This document shows, piece after piece, positions 23,242 through 31,957 of a stretch of DNA of 64,000 bases. Source of the DNA: Thermoleophilaceae bacterium. Lineage in GTDB: Bacteria; Actinomycetota; Thermoleophilia; Solirubrobacterales; Thermoleophilaceae. The position numbers and the translations under genes were made by a program. The notes below the pieces were generated by a model, which did no database searches, was not told where the DNA came from, and saw only the letters and a program-made list of their open reading frames with translations. The stretch spans positions 105,651-169,650 of the forward strand of contig JBBDYQ010000012.1 of the NCBI GenBank assembly GCA_040901445.1, given 5' to 3'. The first letter of the stretch is position 1. Each line of letters starts with the position of its first letter.

Positions 23242-24228
23242 GTGGAGCGATCGCTCTCCCTGCTCAGCGTCGTTGCGCCGGTGCTCGACGAGCAGGAGCT
23301 CGTGGAGGCCTTCTACGCGCGTGTCGTGGATGCCCTCGCCGGTGTCCCGTTCGAGTTGGTGGTCGTCGATGACGGGTCGAGTGATCGCACGCCGGAGTTG
23401 CTGGCGCGGTTGGCGTCGACCGATCCGCGGGTGAAGGTGGTCACGCTGTCGCGCAACTTCGGCCATCAGGCGGCGATCACCGCGGGGCTGGATCACGCGT
23501 CGGGGGATGCGGTGGTGATGATCGACGCCGATCTCCAGGACCCGCCCGAGTTGATCGGCGAGATGCTCGAGCATTGGCGGCGCGGCTCGGACGTGGTCTA
23601 TGCGGTGCGTGAGCAGCGCGCGGGCGAGACCAGGTTCAAGCTGGCCACGGCCAGTCTCTTCTATCGCCTGTTCGCGCGCGTGACGCGGATGGACCTGCGT
23701 CAGAACTCGGGCGACTACCGGCTCTTCGATCGCCGCGCGCTGGACGTGTTGTTGGCGATGCGTGAGCGCAGCCGCTTCCTGCGCGGGATGAGCGTCTGGG
23801 TCGGTTTCACCCAGACCGCGGTGGCGTATCAGCGCGACGCGCGCTACGCCGGCGAGACCAAGTACACGCTCGCCAAGATGCTGCGCTTCTCCCTCGACGC
23901 GGTGTCGTCGTTCTCCCACGCGCCGCTGCAGGCCGCCACGCTGCTCGGCTTCGTGTTCAGCTTCGTCGCCTTCCTCGGCATCCCGATCGCGCTTCTGGCC
24001 AAGGCCGCCGACCTCTACGTCCCCGGCGTCACCTCACTGCTGATCGTGGTGCTGATGTTGGGGGGGATCCAGCTGATCACCGTCGGCATCATCGGCGAGT
24101 ACGTCGGGCGCATCTACGACGAGGTCAAGGACCGCCCGCTCTACATCGTGCGCGACCGCCGCAACGTCGCGGCGATCCACGTGGCCGGGCCTGTCGAGGC
24201 CCGCCGCGCCGAGGAGGAGGTGGCGTAG
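23242..24228 (+). CDS. GT2 glycosyltransferase with two C-terminal membrane helices (GtrB/DPM1-like)
   Basis: A 328-residue polyprenyl-phosphate sugar transferase-like GT2 enzyme. Motifs are VVAPVLDEQELVEAFYARV, LVVVDDGSSDRTPELL, VMIDADLQDPPELIGEML (the DxD region) and GDYRLFDRRALDVLL. Two C-terminal helices (FVFSFVAFLGIPIALLAKA, LIVVLMLGGIQLITVGIIGE) anchor it. It probably makes polyprenyl-phosphate-linked sugars for envelope glycosylation. Codons are less NNC-biased (more TTG, GAT, GGG) than in neighbours, hinting at transfer. Confidence 0.9.
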   Translation: MERSLSLLSVVAPVLDEQELVEAFYARVVDALAGVPFELVVVDDGSSDRTPELLARLASTDPRVKVVTLSRNFGHQAAITAGLDHASGDAVVMIDADLQDPPELIGEMLEHWRRGSDVVYAVREQRAGETRFKLATASLFYRLFARVTRMDLRQNSGDYRLFDRRALDVLLAMRERSRFLRGMSVWVGFTQTAVAYQRDARYAGETKYTLAKMLRFSLDAVSSFSHAPLQAATLLGFVFSFVAFLGIPIALLAKAADLYVPGVTSLLIVVLMLGGIQLITVGIIGEYVGRIYDEVKDRPLYIVRDRRNVAAIHVAGPVEARRAEEEVA

Positions 24229-24232
24229 GTGG

Positions 24233-24721
24233 CTACCCGGCCTCGTGGGCCAGCTCGCCGCGCTCCTCGCGCCCCCTGAGATAGGCGGCCACGTCCTCCA
24301 CCGCGCGGGGCTCGGCGGACACCGCCACGAGCTGGGGGGAGTAGACGTCGATCCAGCAGCCGTGGCGCTCGAGGTCGGCCAGCAGCGAGCGCCAGCGCTC
24401 GTCGGGCTCGGGGGCGCCGTGGCGGGGGAAGATCACGCGGAAGGTGGTGTTGCCGGCCTCCCGCACGAGCGCGGTGGCCACCGCGGCTCCGTCCCGGTCC
24501 TCGACGACCACCTCGTCGCCGAGGGCCACGCCGTAGGCGAACACTGGCACGGCGCAGATGCGCGCCCGCCCGCCGTCGAGACGGCGGGCCAGCAGCCCCT
24601 CCCAGCCGTCGTCGGCGTCGAGGTAGAACCACACGGTCTCCTCGCCCTCCCCCAGCACCACCAGGTCCTCGCCCGCGCGGCGCAGCGGCTTGGCGGGGTG
24701 CTCGCGGTACTCGGCCGGCAT
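24233..24721 (-). CDS. DUF4265-like protein
   Basis: A 162-residue protein with the DUF4265 arrangement: VWFYLDADDGWEGLLARRLD, an ICAVPVFAYGVALGDEVVVE barrel-like segment, TTFRVIFPRHGAPEPDERWR, and a C-terminal ELERHGCWIDVYSPQLVAVSAEP-like region. It has no signal peptide or membrane segments. Function is unknown. It ends 4 nt from the convergent GT2 gene and starts 4 nt after the AlkA-like gene, so it is probably co-transcribed with it. Confidence 0.7.
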   Translation of the reverse strand: MPAEYREHPAKPLRRAGEDLVVLGEGEETVWFYLDADDGWEGLLARRLDGGRARICAVPVFAYGVALGDEVVVEDRDGAAVATALVREAGNTTFRVIFPRHGAPEPDERWRSLLADLERHGCWIDVYSPQLVAVSAEPRAVEDVAAYLRGREERGELAHEAG

Positions 24722-24725
24722 AGCT

Positions 24726-25343
24726 CTAGGCCGGCGCGTTGTCCAGCGAGCGCCAGAGGTAGAGGCAGGCCAGGGTCCGCTGCGGCCGCCATGGCTCCGC
24801 GATCCGCTCGAGCTCCGCGGGGGCGGGCAGCCCGGCCAGGCCGTATGCGCGCTCCACCGCGCGCCGGATCCCCAGGTCGCCCACCGGCAGCACGTCGGGG
24901 CGGCCGAGATGGAACATGAGGAACATCTCCGCCGTCCAGCGTCCCAGGCCCTTGATGGCCGTGAGCTCGGCCACGATCGCCTCGTCATCGAGCTCGTCCA
25001 TGCGGTCGAGCTCGAGGCGGCCGTCGAGCACGTGCTCGGCCAGGTCGCGCAGGTAGGCCACCTTGGCGCGGGAGAGCCCGGCGCCCCGGAGGTCGTCGGG
25101 ATCGGCGGCGAGCAGCTCGGCGGGCGCCGGCACGCAGTCGCCGAACAACGCGCACACCCGCGTGTAGATGGTGCGCGCGGCCTTCGTCGAGAGCTGCTGT
25201 CCCACGATCGAGCGCAGCAGCGCGCCATAGGCGTCGTCGGGGCGGCCGCGGCGGCGCTCCTCGGGGGCGAGCGGCCCGCCCGCGTCTATCAGGGCGCCCA
25301 GCACCGGGTCGGTGCCCCGCAGCTTCTGCTCGGCGGGCGTCAC
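24726..25343 (-). CDS. DNA-3-methyladenine glycosylase II-like (HhH-GPD) enzyme
   Basis: A 205-residue base-excision DNA glycosylase. Motifs are YGALLRSIVGQQLSTKAART, then a helix-hairpin-helix with LTAIKGLGRWTAEMFLMFHL containing the Lys-region and GLGRWTAEM. VLPVGDLGIRRAVERAYGL has the catalytic Asp of AlkA-type enzymes. It lacks the Fe-S cluster of Nth/MutY. The start is GTG 25343, overlapping the L,D-transpeptidase stop by GTGA. It should remove alkylated purines. Confidence 0.9.
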   Translation of the reverse strand: MTPAEQKLRGTDPVLGALIDAGGPLAPEERRRGRPDDAYGALLRSIVGQQLSTKAARTIYTRVCALFGDCVPAPAELLAADPDDLRGAGLSRAKVAYLRDLAEHVLDGRLELDRMDELDDEAIVAELTAIKGLGRWTAEMFLMFHLGRPDVLPVGDLGIRRAVERAYGLAGLPAPAELERIAEPWRPQRTLACLYLWRSLDNAPA

Positions 25344-26347
25344 CGGATGAGGACAGGGGTGCCCATGGGCACGTGGGGGTACAGCCGCTTGACGTCGCGC
25401 ACGCGCATGCGGATGCAGCCGTGCGAGGCGCGGCTGCCGATGGACCCCTCGGCGGCCGTGCCGTGGATGCCAACGCCGCCGCCGAGCCCGAGCCAGCGCG
25501 CCTTGAGCGGGTTGCGGGGGTCCCCCGAGGGGATGGTCTGGCCGGCGAACGAGCCAGCCCAGGGGCGGTTGGGCGCATGCCAGGCGGGGTCGACCTGCCT
25601 GCTGAGCACCCGGTGCAGGCCGCGGGGCGTGTCATAGCCGCCGGCGCCCACCGCCACCCGGTATGTGCGAACCACCCGCAGGCGCTTGAACAGCCGCAGC
25701 GTGAAGGTGCGCCGGTCGATGGACACGAACGTGTGGTGGATGCGCCCGAGCCTGCTGGTGGTCACCTTCGGGCGGACGTGCAGCAGCCGCCCGCGGACCC
25801 TGCGGCCCTCGCTGGGGGCTCGCAGCTCGGCGAGCAGGTCCCGGCGCAGCCGGGCGGTGTCGAGCCTGCGCCCGGAGCGGTGGCGGATGCGCACCACGCG
25901 CCTGATGCCGAAGCGCACGCGGGCGTTGCGCGCCGAGCGCCGGAAGCGGGGAGCGACGGCACGCGTGGCCCGTGTGAGCCGGCCGCCGTCCACCGACGCG
26001 TCCAGCTCCACGCGGATCGCGCGGCCGCGTGCCGCGAGCTCGAAGGCCCGCTCCACCATCGCGTCGTAATCGACCGAGAAGCCCGCGTCCGCCGGGTCCA
26101 GCCTGCGCTCCCGGCCGGCCGCGGTGACGATGATGGTTGCGCCGTACACGGGCCCGACCGCCGCGCGGACGGCGCGCTCGGCGCCGATCGGGCCGAGGCC
26201 ACCCACGGGCACGCCGGCGATGGCGGCGCCGTCGGGAAGGCGCTTGGGACGCCCGTCCTGCGCGAGCGCCGGAGCTGCGCCAAGCGCCGCGCAGGCGGCG
26301 GCCAGGATCACGACGCGGCTGGGGGTCATGCGGAAAGGATGCCGCAT
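25340..26347 (-). CDS. secreted L,D-transpeptidase (YkuD) with peptidoglycan-binding-like domain
   Basis: A 335-residue cell-wall cross-linking enzyme. A signal peptide (ILAAACAALGAAPALAQD) is followed by a region resembling the PG_binding_4/VanW-type domain (VGPVYGATIIVTAAGRERRL). The YkuD catalytic domain shows HTFVSIDRRTFTLRLFKRL and the active site GIHGTAAEGSIGSRASHGCI, with Cys in SHGCIRM. It likely forms 3-3 crosslinks, as in other actinobacteria. ATG 26347 overlaps the Ppx/GppA stop. A second ATG at 26329 would give a shorter signal peptide. Confidence 0.9.
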   Translation of the reverse strand: MRHPFRMTPSRVVILAAACAALGAAPALAQDGRPKRLPDGAAIAGVPVGGLGPIGAERAVRAAVGPVYGATIIVTAAGRERRLDPADAGFSVDYDAMVERAFELAARGRAIRVELDASVDGGRLTRATRAVAPRFRRSARNARVRFGIRRVVRIRHRSGRRLDTARLRRDLLAELRAPSEGRRVRGRLLHVRPKVTTSRLGRIHHTFVSIDRRTFTLRLFKRLRVVRTYRVAVGAGGYDTPRGLHRVLSRQVDPAWHAPNRPWAGSFAGQTIPSGDPRNPLKARWLGLGGGVGIHGTAAEGSIGSRASHGCIRMRVRDVKRLYPHVPMGTPVLIR

Positions 26348-27864
26348 CAGGCGCCCACCACCTCCACCTCCCGGCCGAGTGCGCGCTCCAGCAGGCCGGC
26401 GTTGCGCTTGGCGGCCCACAGCGGCACGGTGGCGTCGCCGGGTGCCTCGGCGTTCAGGCGCACGCCGTGCTCGCCCGCCTCGACACGCACCGAGCGGATC
26501 GCGCCGTCGCGGCTGCGCTCGAACTGCTCGGCCATGCGGACGATGCCCGCGAGCAGGTCCAGCCGCTGCGGGTCGCCCTCGAGTGCGATCTCGCCGAGCT
26601 CGGAGATGTCGGGATCGCCCTTGCGGTGCCAGCGCGCCACGAGGGCCACCAGCAGCAGCTCGCGCGGGCTGAAGCCGGGCAGCCCGGCGCTGAGGATGAG
26701 GTAGCGGGAGTGCTTGTGGTGATCGTCGTAGTCGATGGCTGTACCGATGTCGTGCAGCTGGCACGCGGCCTCGAGCAGCTCACGGTCGGCGGCGGAGGGC
26801 TCGGCGAGCCCGGCGGCCTCCAGGCCGTCGAGCAGCTCGAGCGAGAGGCGCGCCACGTGCCGGTCGTGGCGGCGGTCGGGACGGAACCAGCCGGCCAGGC
26901 GGTCCACCGCGTCGCGGCGCACGTCGGGGGTGAGCGGCTCGTCCCCGCCGAGGAAGCGCTCCAGGAACACGCCCTCGCGCAGCCCGAAGCGGGTCAGCTC
27001 GACGCCGTCGAAGCCGCCCACCTCCATCACGGTCTGCACGACCAGCGCGCCGCCCAGGATCACGTCGCCGCGGTCGGGCTTGATGCCGGGGATCGAGCCG
27101 CGCTTGGCGGCCGGGCGTGACGCCAGCTCGTCCACGAGGTCGTCGAGCGCGTCGCGTGCGAGCACGTAGCCCTGCACGCCCGTGTCGGGATGCCCCGCCC
27201 GCTTCAGCGCCGCGGTGGCGAGGTTGCGGATGGTGCCGCCGACGCCCACCAGCCGCCCGCCGCCCGACAGCCAGCCGAGGGCTTCGAGCTCGCCCGCGAC
27301 GTGCTCGCGGAGCGCGTCGGCGTGCTTGCGCTTGACGTCGTCTGCCGGAAGGAACGCCTCGGTCACGCGCACGGCGCCGAGTGGGAGCGAGACGGCGTCG
27401 GCCAGGCGCCGGCCGCGCAGCCGCAGCGCCTGGACGCTGCCGCCGCCCACATCGAGGCCGAAGCCGTCGGACAGCGTGGTGGAGTTGGCCACCGCGAGCC
27501 AGTCGTAGCGCGCCTCCTCCTCACCGCTCAGGACCCGAACGTCGAGTGCCGTGCGCTCGCGGATGGCGCCGAGCAGCTCGTCCCGGTTGCGGGCGTCGCG
27601 GATCGCGCTGGTGGCCACGGCGCGAACGTCCTCGACACCCGAGGTGCTGCAGAAGGCGGCGAACACGGCCGCGGCGCGCAGCGCGCGCTGCATCGGCTCG
27701 GGCTTGAGCGTGAGCTCGTCGCCCATGCGCTCGCCGATGCGCACGGCCTCGCGGATCTCGTCCACGAGCTTCCACCACCCGCCCGGCTGCCAGCCGTACA
27801 CCACCAGCCGCCAGGAGTTGGACCCCATGTCGATGACGGCTGTCCGCTCCACCTGGCCAGACAT
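26347..27864 (-). CDS. exopolyphosphatase/pppGpp phosphohydrolase (Ppx/GppA) family with HD domain
   Basis: A 505-residue protein of the Ppx/GppA actin-like ATPase superfamily. It has AVIDMGSNSWRLVVYGW, GFGLDVGGGSVQALRLRGR, GVGGTIRNLATAALK and EEEARYDW. A C-terminal HD-like domain carries CQLHDIGTAIDYDDHHKHSR and ALVARWHRKGDP. It would hydrolyse polyphosphate or pppGpp, linking it to the stringent response. It is the first gene of a three-gene minus-strand operon and is divergent from a diguanylate cyclase, with 51 nt between starts. Confidence 0.92.
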   Translation of the reverse strand: MSGQVERTAVIDMGSNSWRLVVYGWQPGGWWKLVDEIREAVRIGERMGDELTLKPEPMQRALRAAAVFAAFCSTSGVEDVRAVATSAIRDARNRDELLGAIRERTALDVRVLSGEEEARYDWLAVANSTTLSDGFGLDVGGGSVQALRLRGRRLADAVSLPLGAVRVTEAFLPADDVKRKHADALREHVAGELEALGWLSGGGRLVGVGGTIRNLATAALKRAGHPDTGVQGYVLARDALDDLVDELASRPAAKRGSIPGIKPDRGDVILGGALVVQTVMEVGGFDGVELTRFGLREGVFLERFLGGDEPLTPDVRRDAVDRLAGWFRPDRRHDRHVARLSLELLDGLEAAGLAEPSAADRELLEAACQLHDIGTAIDYDDHHKHSRYLILSAGLPGFSPRELLLVALVARWHRKGDPDISELGEIALEGDPQRLDLLAGIVRMAEQFERSRDGAIRSVRVEAGEHGVRLNAEAPGDATVPLWAAKRNAGLLERALGREVEVVGA

Positions 27865-27915
27865 CCTGTCAGGGGTCAAGTCGTCCCGGCGCTGGACCGA
27901 TGTACGACGCGAGAC

Positions 27916-28953
27916 ATGAGCAACCGCACCCTCAGCGACGGCACGCGCCTCGGCGAGCAGCTTCGCCGCGAGCGCCTGCTCGACATGGAAGAACGGCTGC
28001 GCCCCTACCGGCGGCGGGCATTCGCGGTGCTCGCGATCGCGCTGCTCGCCGGCGTCCCGTGGGTGGGCTGGTGGTGGTTCATCCCGCTCGCGTTCGCGGC
28101 GATCGCCTTCCCCGTCAGCGACCGGCTGATGAGCCGCAGCCCCAGGCCCGAGCGCTGGGCGGCGGGCGGCTGGGCGTTCGCCTGCCTGATGATCGCGGTG
28201 AGCGTGGCCCTCACCGGTGGGCCCGACAGCCCGGCGGTGGCCTGGTTCGCGCTGCCGGCCGTGACCCTCGGGGCGCGCTTCGAGCGCAAGGGCGTGATCC
28301 TGGGGCTGAGCTGGCTCGTCCTGCTGGTGGCGGGCTCCACGATTCCGATGGACCCGGCCTACGCGGCCGATGCCCCGCAGTTCATCTTCTTCGCCATGGC
28401 GCTCACCATCGCGGTCACGCTCCTCAGCGGCGCGGTCATCCAGTCCGACCGCGAGCATCGCCGCGGGGCGGTCATCGACCCGCTCACCGGCCTCTTCAAC
28501 CGCGCGGCGCTCGCCCAGCGCTTCGCCGAGCTCGAGCACCAGGCGCGCCAGACCCCCGACACCGCGACGGTCGGCTTCCTCGTGGGCGACCTCGACCACT
28601 TCAAGAAGATCAACGACGAGCACGGCCATGTCGTCGGCGACGCCGTGCTGCAGAACGCCGCCTACGCCATGCGCAATGCGTTGCGCGCGTTCGACCTCGT
28701 GTACCGGATCGGGGGCGAGGAGTTCGTGGTGGTGCTGCCCGGGGCCAGCATGAACAAGTCGCATGAGATCGGCGAGCGCCTGCGCCAGGCCGTCGCCGGG
28801 AGCGCGCCCCGCGGCATCCCCGTCTCGATCAGCTTCGGAGTGGCCAGCGGCACCCCGGGCGATCTCGGCTTCGGCACGCTCTACGAGCGCGCCGACCGCG
28901 CCCTGTACGACGCCAAGGAGAACGGCCGGAACCAGGTGGTCGTGGCCGGTTAG
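27916..28953 (+). CDS. membrane-bound diguanylate cyclase (GGDEF)
   Basis: A 345-residue protein with about five N-terminal membrane segments (AFAVLAIALLAGVPWVGWWW onwards) and a C-terminal GGDEF domain. The active motif is GGEEF. The substrate region is LVGDLDHFKKINDEHGH. An inhibitory I-site RAFD sits five residues upstream of GGEEF, so c-di-GMP feedback control is likely. It makes c-di-GMP at the membrane in response to an unknown signal, as the sensor part has no recognised domain. The ATG at 27916 has little SD. Confidence 0.93.
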   Translation: MSNRTLSDGTRLGEQLRRERLLDMEERLRPYRRRAFAVLAIALLAGVPWVGWWWFIPLAFAAIAFPVSDRLMSRSPRPERWAAGGWAFACLMIAVSVALTGGPDSPAVAWFALPAVTLGARFERKGVILGLSWLVLLVAGSTIPMDPAYAADAPQFIFFAMALTIAVTLLSGAVIQSDREHRRGAVIDPLTGLFNRAALAQRFAELEHQARQTPDTATVGFLVGDLDHFKKINDEHGHVVGDAVLQNAAYAMRNALRAFDLVYRIGGEEFVVVLPGASMNKSHEIGERLRQAVAGSAPRGIPVSISFGVASGTPGDLGFGTLYERADRALYDAKENGRNQVVVAG

Positions 28954-28956
28954 GCT
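28951..28956 (+). promoter_or_regulatory. -10 box (TAGGCT) of the FAH/UGSC operon
   Basis: TAGGCT lies 10 nt before ATG 28967 and directly follows the end of the cyclase gene. A similar box (30463-30468) precedes the thioredoxin-fusion gene within the operon, so there may be an internal promoter. Confidence 0.35.
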
Positions 28957-28966
28957 TGCCGGCGCG

Positions 28967-29800
28967 ATGCGCCTGGTGACCTACGACGTGGGGGCAGGGC
29001 CCCGCGCCGGTGCGCTGGACGGCGACGTGGTCCGCGACGTGTGGGGCATCGATGCCCCGGTGCCGCCTGGCGAGCGCTGCGTCAGTTCGCTCGTGCGCGG
29101 CGGGCTGCTCGGCCAGATCGCCCCCACCGGTCCCGAGCTCGCGCTCGCCGACGTCGCCCTGCTCCCGCCGATCCGCAATCCGGGCAAGATCGTCTGCATC
29201 GGCCTCAACTACCGCTCACACGCGGAGGAGGCCGGGCTGGAGCCGCCCGAGACCCCCACCTTCTTCGCCAAGTTCACAAACGCGCTGGCCGCCCCGGGCG
29301 CCGAGGTGCGCCTTCCCGCCTACAGCCAGAAGGTGGACTTCGAGGCCGAGGTCGCGTTCGTGGTGGGTGCGCGCTGCAAGGACGTTCCCGAGGAGGAGGC
29401 GCTCGCCCGCGTGGCGGGCTACATGCTCTTCAACGACCTCTCCGCCCGCGACTACCAGTTCAAGACCAACCAGTGGATGCCCGGGAAGGTGTTCGACGGC
29501 TCGGCCCCCTGCGGCCCGGCGCTCGTCACCCCGGACGAGGCGGGCGACCCGATCGAGATGGCGCTCACGCTCAACGGAGAGCAGATGCAGTCCGCCGCCA
29601 CGGACGACCTCATCCACTCCGTGCCCGCGCTGCTGTCCTACCTGTCCACGCTGATGACGCTGGAGCCGGGCGACGTGGTTGCCACGGGCACGCCCTCCGG
29701 GGTGGGCGGGGCGCGAACGCCCAGCGTGTGGCTGAAGCCGGGGGACGAGCTGGTGGTCTCCTCGCCCACGCTCGGGGAGCTGCGCACGGTGCTCGCGTGA
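28967..29800 (+). CDS. fumarylacetoacetate hydrolase family protein
   Basis: A 277-residue FAH-fold, metal-dependent C-C hydrolase or isomerase. Motifs are GKIVCIGLNYRSHAEEAGLE, FFAKFTNALAAPGAEV, VDFEAEVAFVVGARC (the metal-binding EAE), FNDLSARDYQFKTNQWMPGK and GDVVATGTPSGVG. It resembles 2-hydroxyhepta-2,4-diene-1,7-dioate isomerase or acylpyruvate hydrolases. It overlaps the next hydratase gene by GTGA and heads the operon ending in the UGSC selenoprotein. Confidence 0.9.
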   Translation: MRLVTYDVGAGPRAGALDGDVVRDVWGIDAPVPPGERCVSSLVRGGLLGQIAPTGPELALADVALLPPIRNPGKIVCIGLNYRSHAEEAGLEPPETPTFFAKFTNALAAPGAEVRLPAYSQKVDFEAEVAFVVGARCKDVPEEEALARVAGYMLFNDLSARDYQFKTNQWMPGKVFDGSAPCGPALVTPDEAGDPIEMALTLNGEQMQSAATDDLIHSVPALLSYLSTLMTLEPGDVVATGTPSGVGGARTPSVWLKPGDELVVSSPTLGELRTVLA

Positions 29801-30465
29801 CCCTCGACGAGCGCGTGGCGCGCGGATTGGCGGCGCAGGCTGTACTCCGGCGCGAGCTGATCGAGGGCGGTGCGCGACCGGTGGGCTGGAAGATCGGCTT
29901 CAACATCGCCGCGGTGCAGCAGCGGCTCGGGATCGCCGCGCCGGTCATCGGCTTTCTCACGAGCGCCGGGCTGCTCGAGCCGGGCGCGAGCCATCGCGCC
30001 GGCGGGATCGCCGAGTGCGAGGTCGCGATCCACGTGGGCGCGGACGTGGCGCCGGGCGCGACGCGCGACGAGGCGGCCGCCGCGATCGCGGCGCTCGGCC
30101 CGGCGATCGAGGTCACCGACCGCCCCGACCTCGAGCTCGGCCTCGAGGCGATCCTCGCCGGGAACGTGTTCCACCGGGCGGTGGCATTCGGCGAGCCGGC
30201 GGCCGGCGCCGCGCTCGACGGCGTCGCGGCGCGAGTGCTCGTGAACGGGGAGGAGCGGGGCGCGGCGGACGCGCTGGCGGCCACGGGGGATCCGGCCGCG
30301 GTGGTGGCGCACGTGGCGGAGCTGGCCGGAGCCGCAGGCGAGCGGCTGCGGGCCGGCGAGCGCATCATCGCCGGCGCGATGCCGCCGCTGGTCCTGCCCG
30401 AGCCCGGTGACCGTGTGGAGCTCGACCTCGGCCCGCTGGGTCGCGTGGCTCTGGCGTTCGCTTAG
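29797..30465 (+). CDS. 2-keto-4-pentenoate hydratase-like (FAH-fold) protein
   Basis: A 222-residue protein of the MhpD/2-oxopent-4-enoate hydratase group. It has PVGWKIGFNIAAVQQRLGI, a GFLTSAGLLEPGASHRAGG segment, AECEVAIHVGADVAPG with the acidic metal ligands, and IEVTDRPDLELGLEAILAGN. Such enzymes hydrate dienols in meta-cleavage pathways. It may act with the upstream FAH protein on the same dienoate-type substrate. GTG 29797 overlaps the FAH stop. No ring-cleavage dioxygenase is in the window. Confidence 0.83.
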   Translation: MTLDERVARGLAAQAVLRRELIEGGARPVGWKIGFNIAAVQQRLGIAAPVIGFLTSAGLLEPGASHRAGGIAECEVAIHVGADVAPGATRDEAAAAIAALGPAIEVTDRPDLELGLEAILAGNVFHRAVAFGEPAAGAALDGVAARVLVNGEERGAADALAATGDPAAVVAHVAELAGAAGERLRAGERIIAGAMPPLVLPEPGDRVELDLGPLGRVALAFA

Positions 30466-30468
30466 GCT
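30463..30468 (+). promoter_or_regulatory. -10 box (TAGGCT) before the thioredoxin-fusion gene
   Basis: TAGGCT overlaps the hydratase stop and lies 7 nt before ATG 30476. It may be an internal leaderless promoter giving separate expression of the thioredoxin-fusion/UGSC pair. Confidence 0.35.
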
Positions 30469-30475
30469 GCGCGCC

Positions 30476-31957
30476 ATGGGACTCGAGCTCGTCGCGCTGG
30501 TCAAGCACGACTGTCCGGTGTGCGACCAGCTGCTGCCCGTGCTCGACGACGCCGCCGCAGACGGCGCGCCGCTGCGGATCCTGTCCCAGTCGGACGAGGG
30601 CGACACCGCCGGGCAGGCGGCCCGCCTCGGCCTGCGCGCCGTGCCCGAGCTCGACGACGACCTCGAGCTCTCGTTGCGCTTCGACCCCGACGCCGTGCCC
30701 ACGGTGGTGCTGCTCGACGCGGGGCGCGAGGACGGTCGCGTGGAGGGCCTCGACCGCGGCCGCCTGGGCGAGCTCGCCGGCCGCGCCGGCGTGACGCTCG
30801 CGCTCGACGGGCTTCCCGAGCGCCGGCCGGGCTGCGCCAGCGCCACCCGCGACCCGCAGGTGGCCGCCTCCCTCGCGGCCCGCGCGGCAAGGCGCGAGGG
30901 GCGGATCCGCTCCCGCGCCGTCCCGATCGGCGAGCTCGAGGACCCGTTCGATGCGCTGTGGGAGCGCGGGGTCACCGACGGGCTGCCGGTGGTGCCGCCC
31001 ACACCCGAGCGGGTGGTCGCGATGCTCGAGCACACAGGACGCGACCCTCAGGAGGTGGTGGGCGTGGTGCCGCCCTACGACGGCGAGGCCACGGTGGAGA
31101 AGGTGGCGGTGAACGCCGTGATGGCGGGCTGCCCGTGCGAGGCCCTGCCGGTCGTGCTCGCCGCGGTGGAGGCGGCCTGCGCGCCGGAGTTCGCGCTGCA
31201 CGGCCTGGTCGCGACGACCTATCCGGCGGGTCCCACGGTCGTCGTGAGCGGGCCCTTTGCAGCGGAGATCGGCATGAACGCGGGTGGCAACTGCCTGGGA
31301 CAGGGCAACCGCGCCAACCTCACGATCGGACGGGCGCTCCAGCTGGTGGTGCGCAACCTCGGCGGCGGCAGGCCGGGGGAGGAGGACCGCGCCGCGCACG
31401 GGCAGATGGGCAAGCTCGGCTCGTGCTTCGCGGAGGCGGAGGACGGCGCCCCGTGGGAGGGGCTCGCGCATGCGCGCGGCGTGCCGGCCGGCGAGACCGG
31501 CGTCACGCTCATGGCCACCGAGGCGCCGCGGGCGATCGTGGACCAGCTGGCGCGCGAGCCCGAGGGGCTGTGCGCAAGCCTTGCGCTGGCCCTCGACTCC
31601 GTGGCCACGCCCAAACAGCGGCTGGCGTTCGACGCGATGGTGCTGGTGGGCCCCGAGCACGGGCGCGTGTTCCGCGAGGCGGGCTGGGACCGCGAGCGGG
31701 TGCAGGAGCGCCTGCACGAGCTCACCCACCGCCGCGCGGGCGACGTCGTGCGCGGGGCGTTCGGGTCCCCGGAGGGCGTGGATCCGCAGTTCGTCTCCGA
31801 TCCCGAGATGCAGGTGGCGAAGTTCGCGGCGGCGGACCGCATCCTGCTGGCCCACGCGGGCGGCGACGCCGGGCTGTTCAGCATGGTGTTCGGGGGCTGG
31901 GCGTCCGGCGAGATCGGCTCCGCGCCGGTCACGCGCAGTGTGGAGCCGTGGAGATGA
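30476..31957 (+). CDS. thioredoxin-fold fusion protein, UGSC-associated, unknown function
   Basis: A 493-residue protein. The N-terminal 90 residues have a thioredoxin fold with a CxxC active site (KHDCPVCDQLLPVLDD) and cis-Pro (VPTVVLL). The large C-terminal domain begins about residue 150 with LPVVPPTPERVVAMLEHTGR and includes VNAVMAGCPCEALPVVLAAV and GNCLGQGNRANLTIGRALQL, a family of unknown function. No membrane segments are seen. It ends in ATGA overlap with the UGSC selenoprotein gene, so the thioredoxin domain may recycle that protein. Substrate unknown. Confidence 0.72.
   Translation: MGLELVALVKHDCPVCDQLLPVLDDAAADGAPLRILSQSDEGDTAGQAARLGLRAVPELDDDLELSLRFDPDAVPTVVLLDAGREDGRVEGLDRGRLGELAGRAGVTLALDGLPERRPGCASATRDPQVAASLAARAARREGRIRSRAVPIGELEDPFDALWERGVTDGLPVVPPTPERVVAMLEHTGRDPQEVVGVVPPYDGEATVEKVAVNAVMAGCPCEALPVVLAAVEAACAPEFALHGLVATTYPAGPTVVVSGPFAAEIGMNAGGNCLGQGNRANLTIGRALQLVVRNLGGGRPGEEDRAAHGQMGKLGSCFAEAEDGAPWEGLAHARGVPAGETGVTLMATEAPRAIVDQLAREPEGLCASLALALDSVATPKQRLAFDAMVLVGPEHGRVFREAGWDRERVQERLHELTHRRAGDVVRGAFGSPEGVDPQFVSDPEMQVAKFAAADRILLAHAGGDAGLFSMVFGGWASGEIGSAPVTRSVEPWR

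Noticed and set aside
27871..27878. Second copy of the GGGGTCAG palindrome
   Set aside because: Only one half (AGGGGTCA) is present and no inverted arm follows, so it is probably chance.
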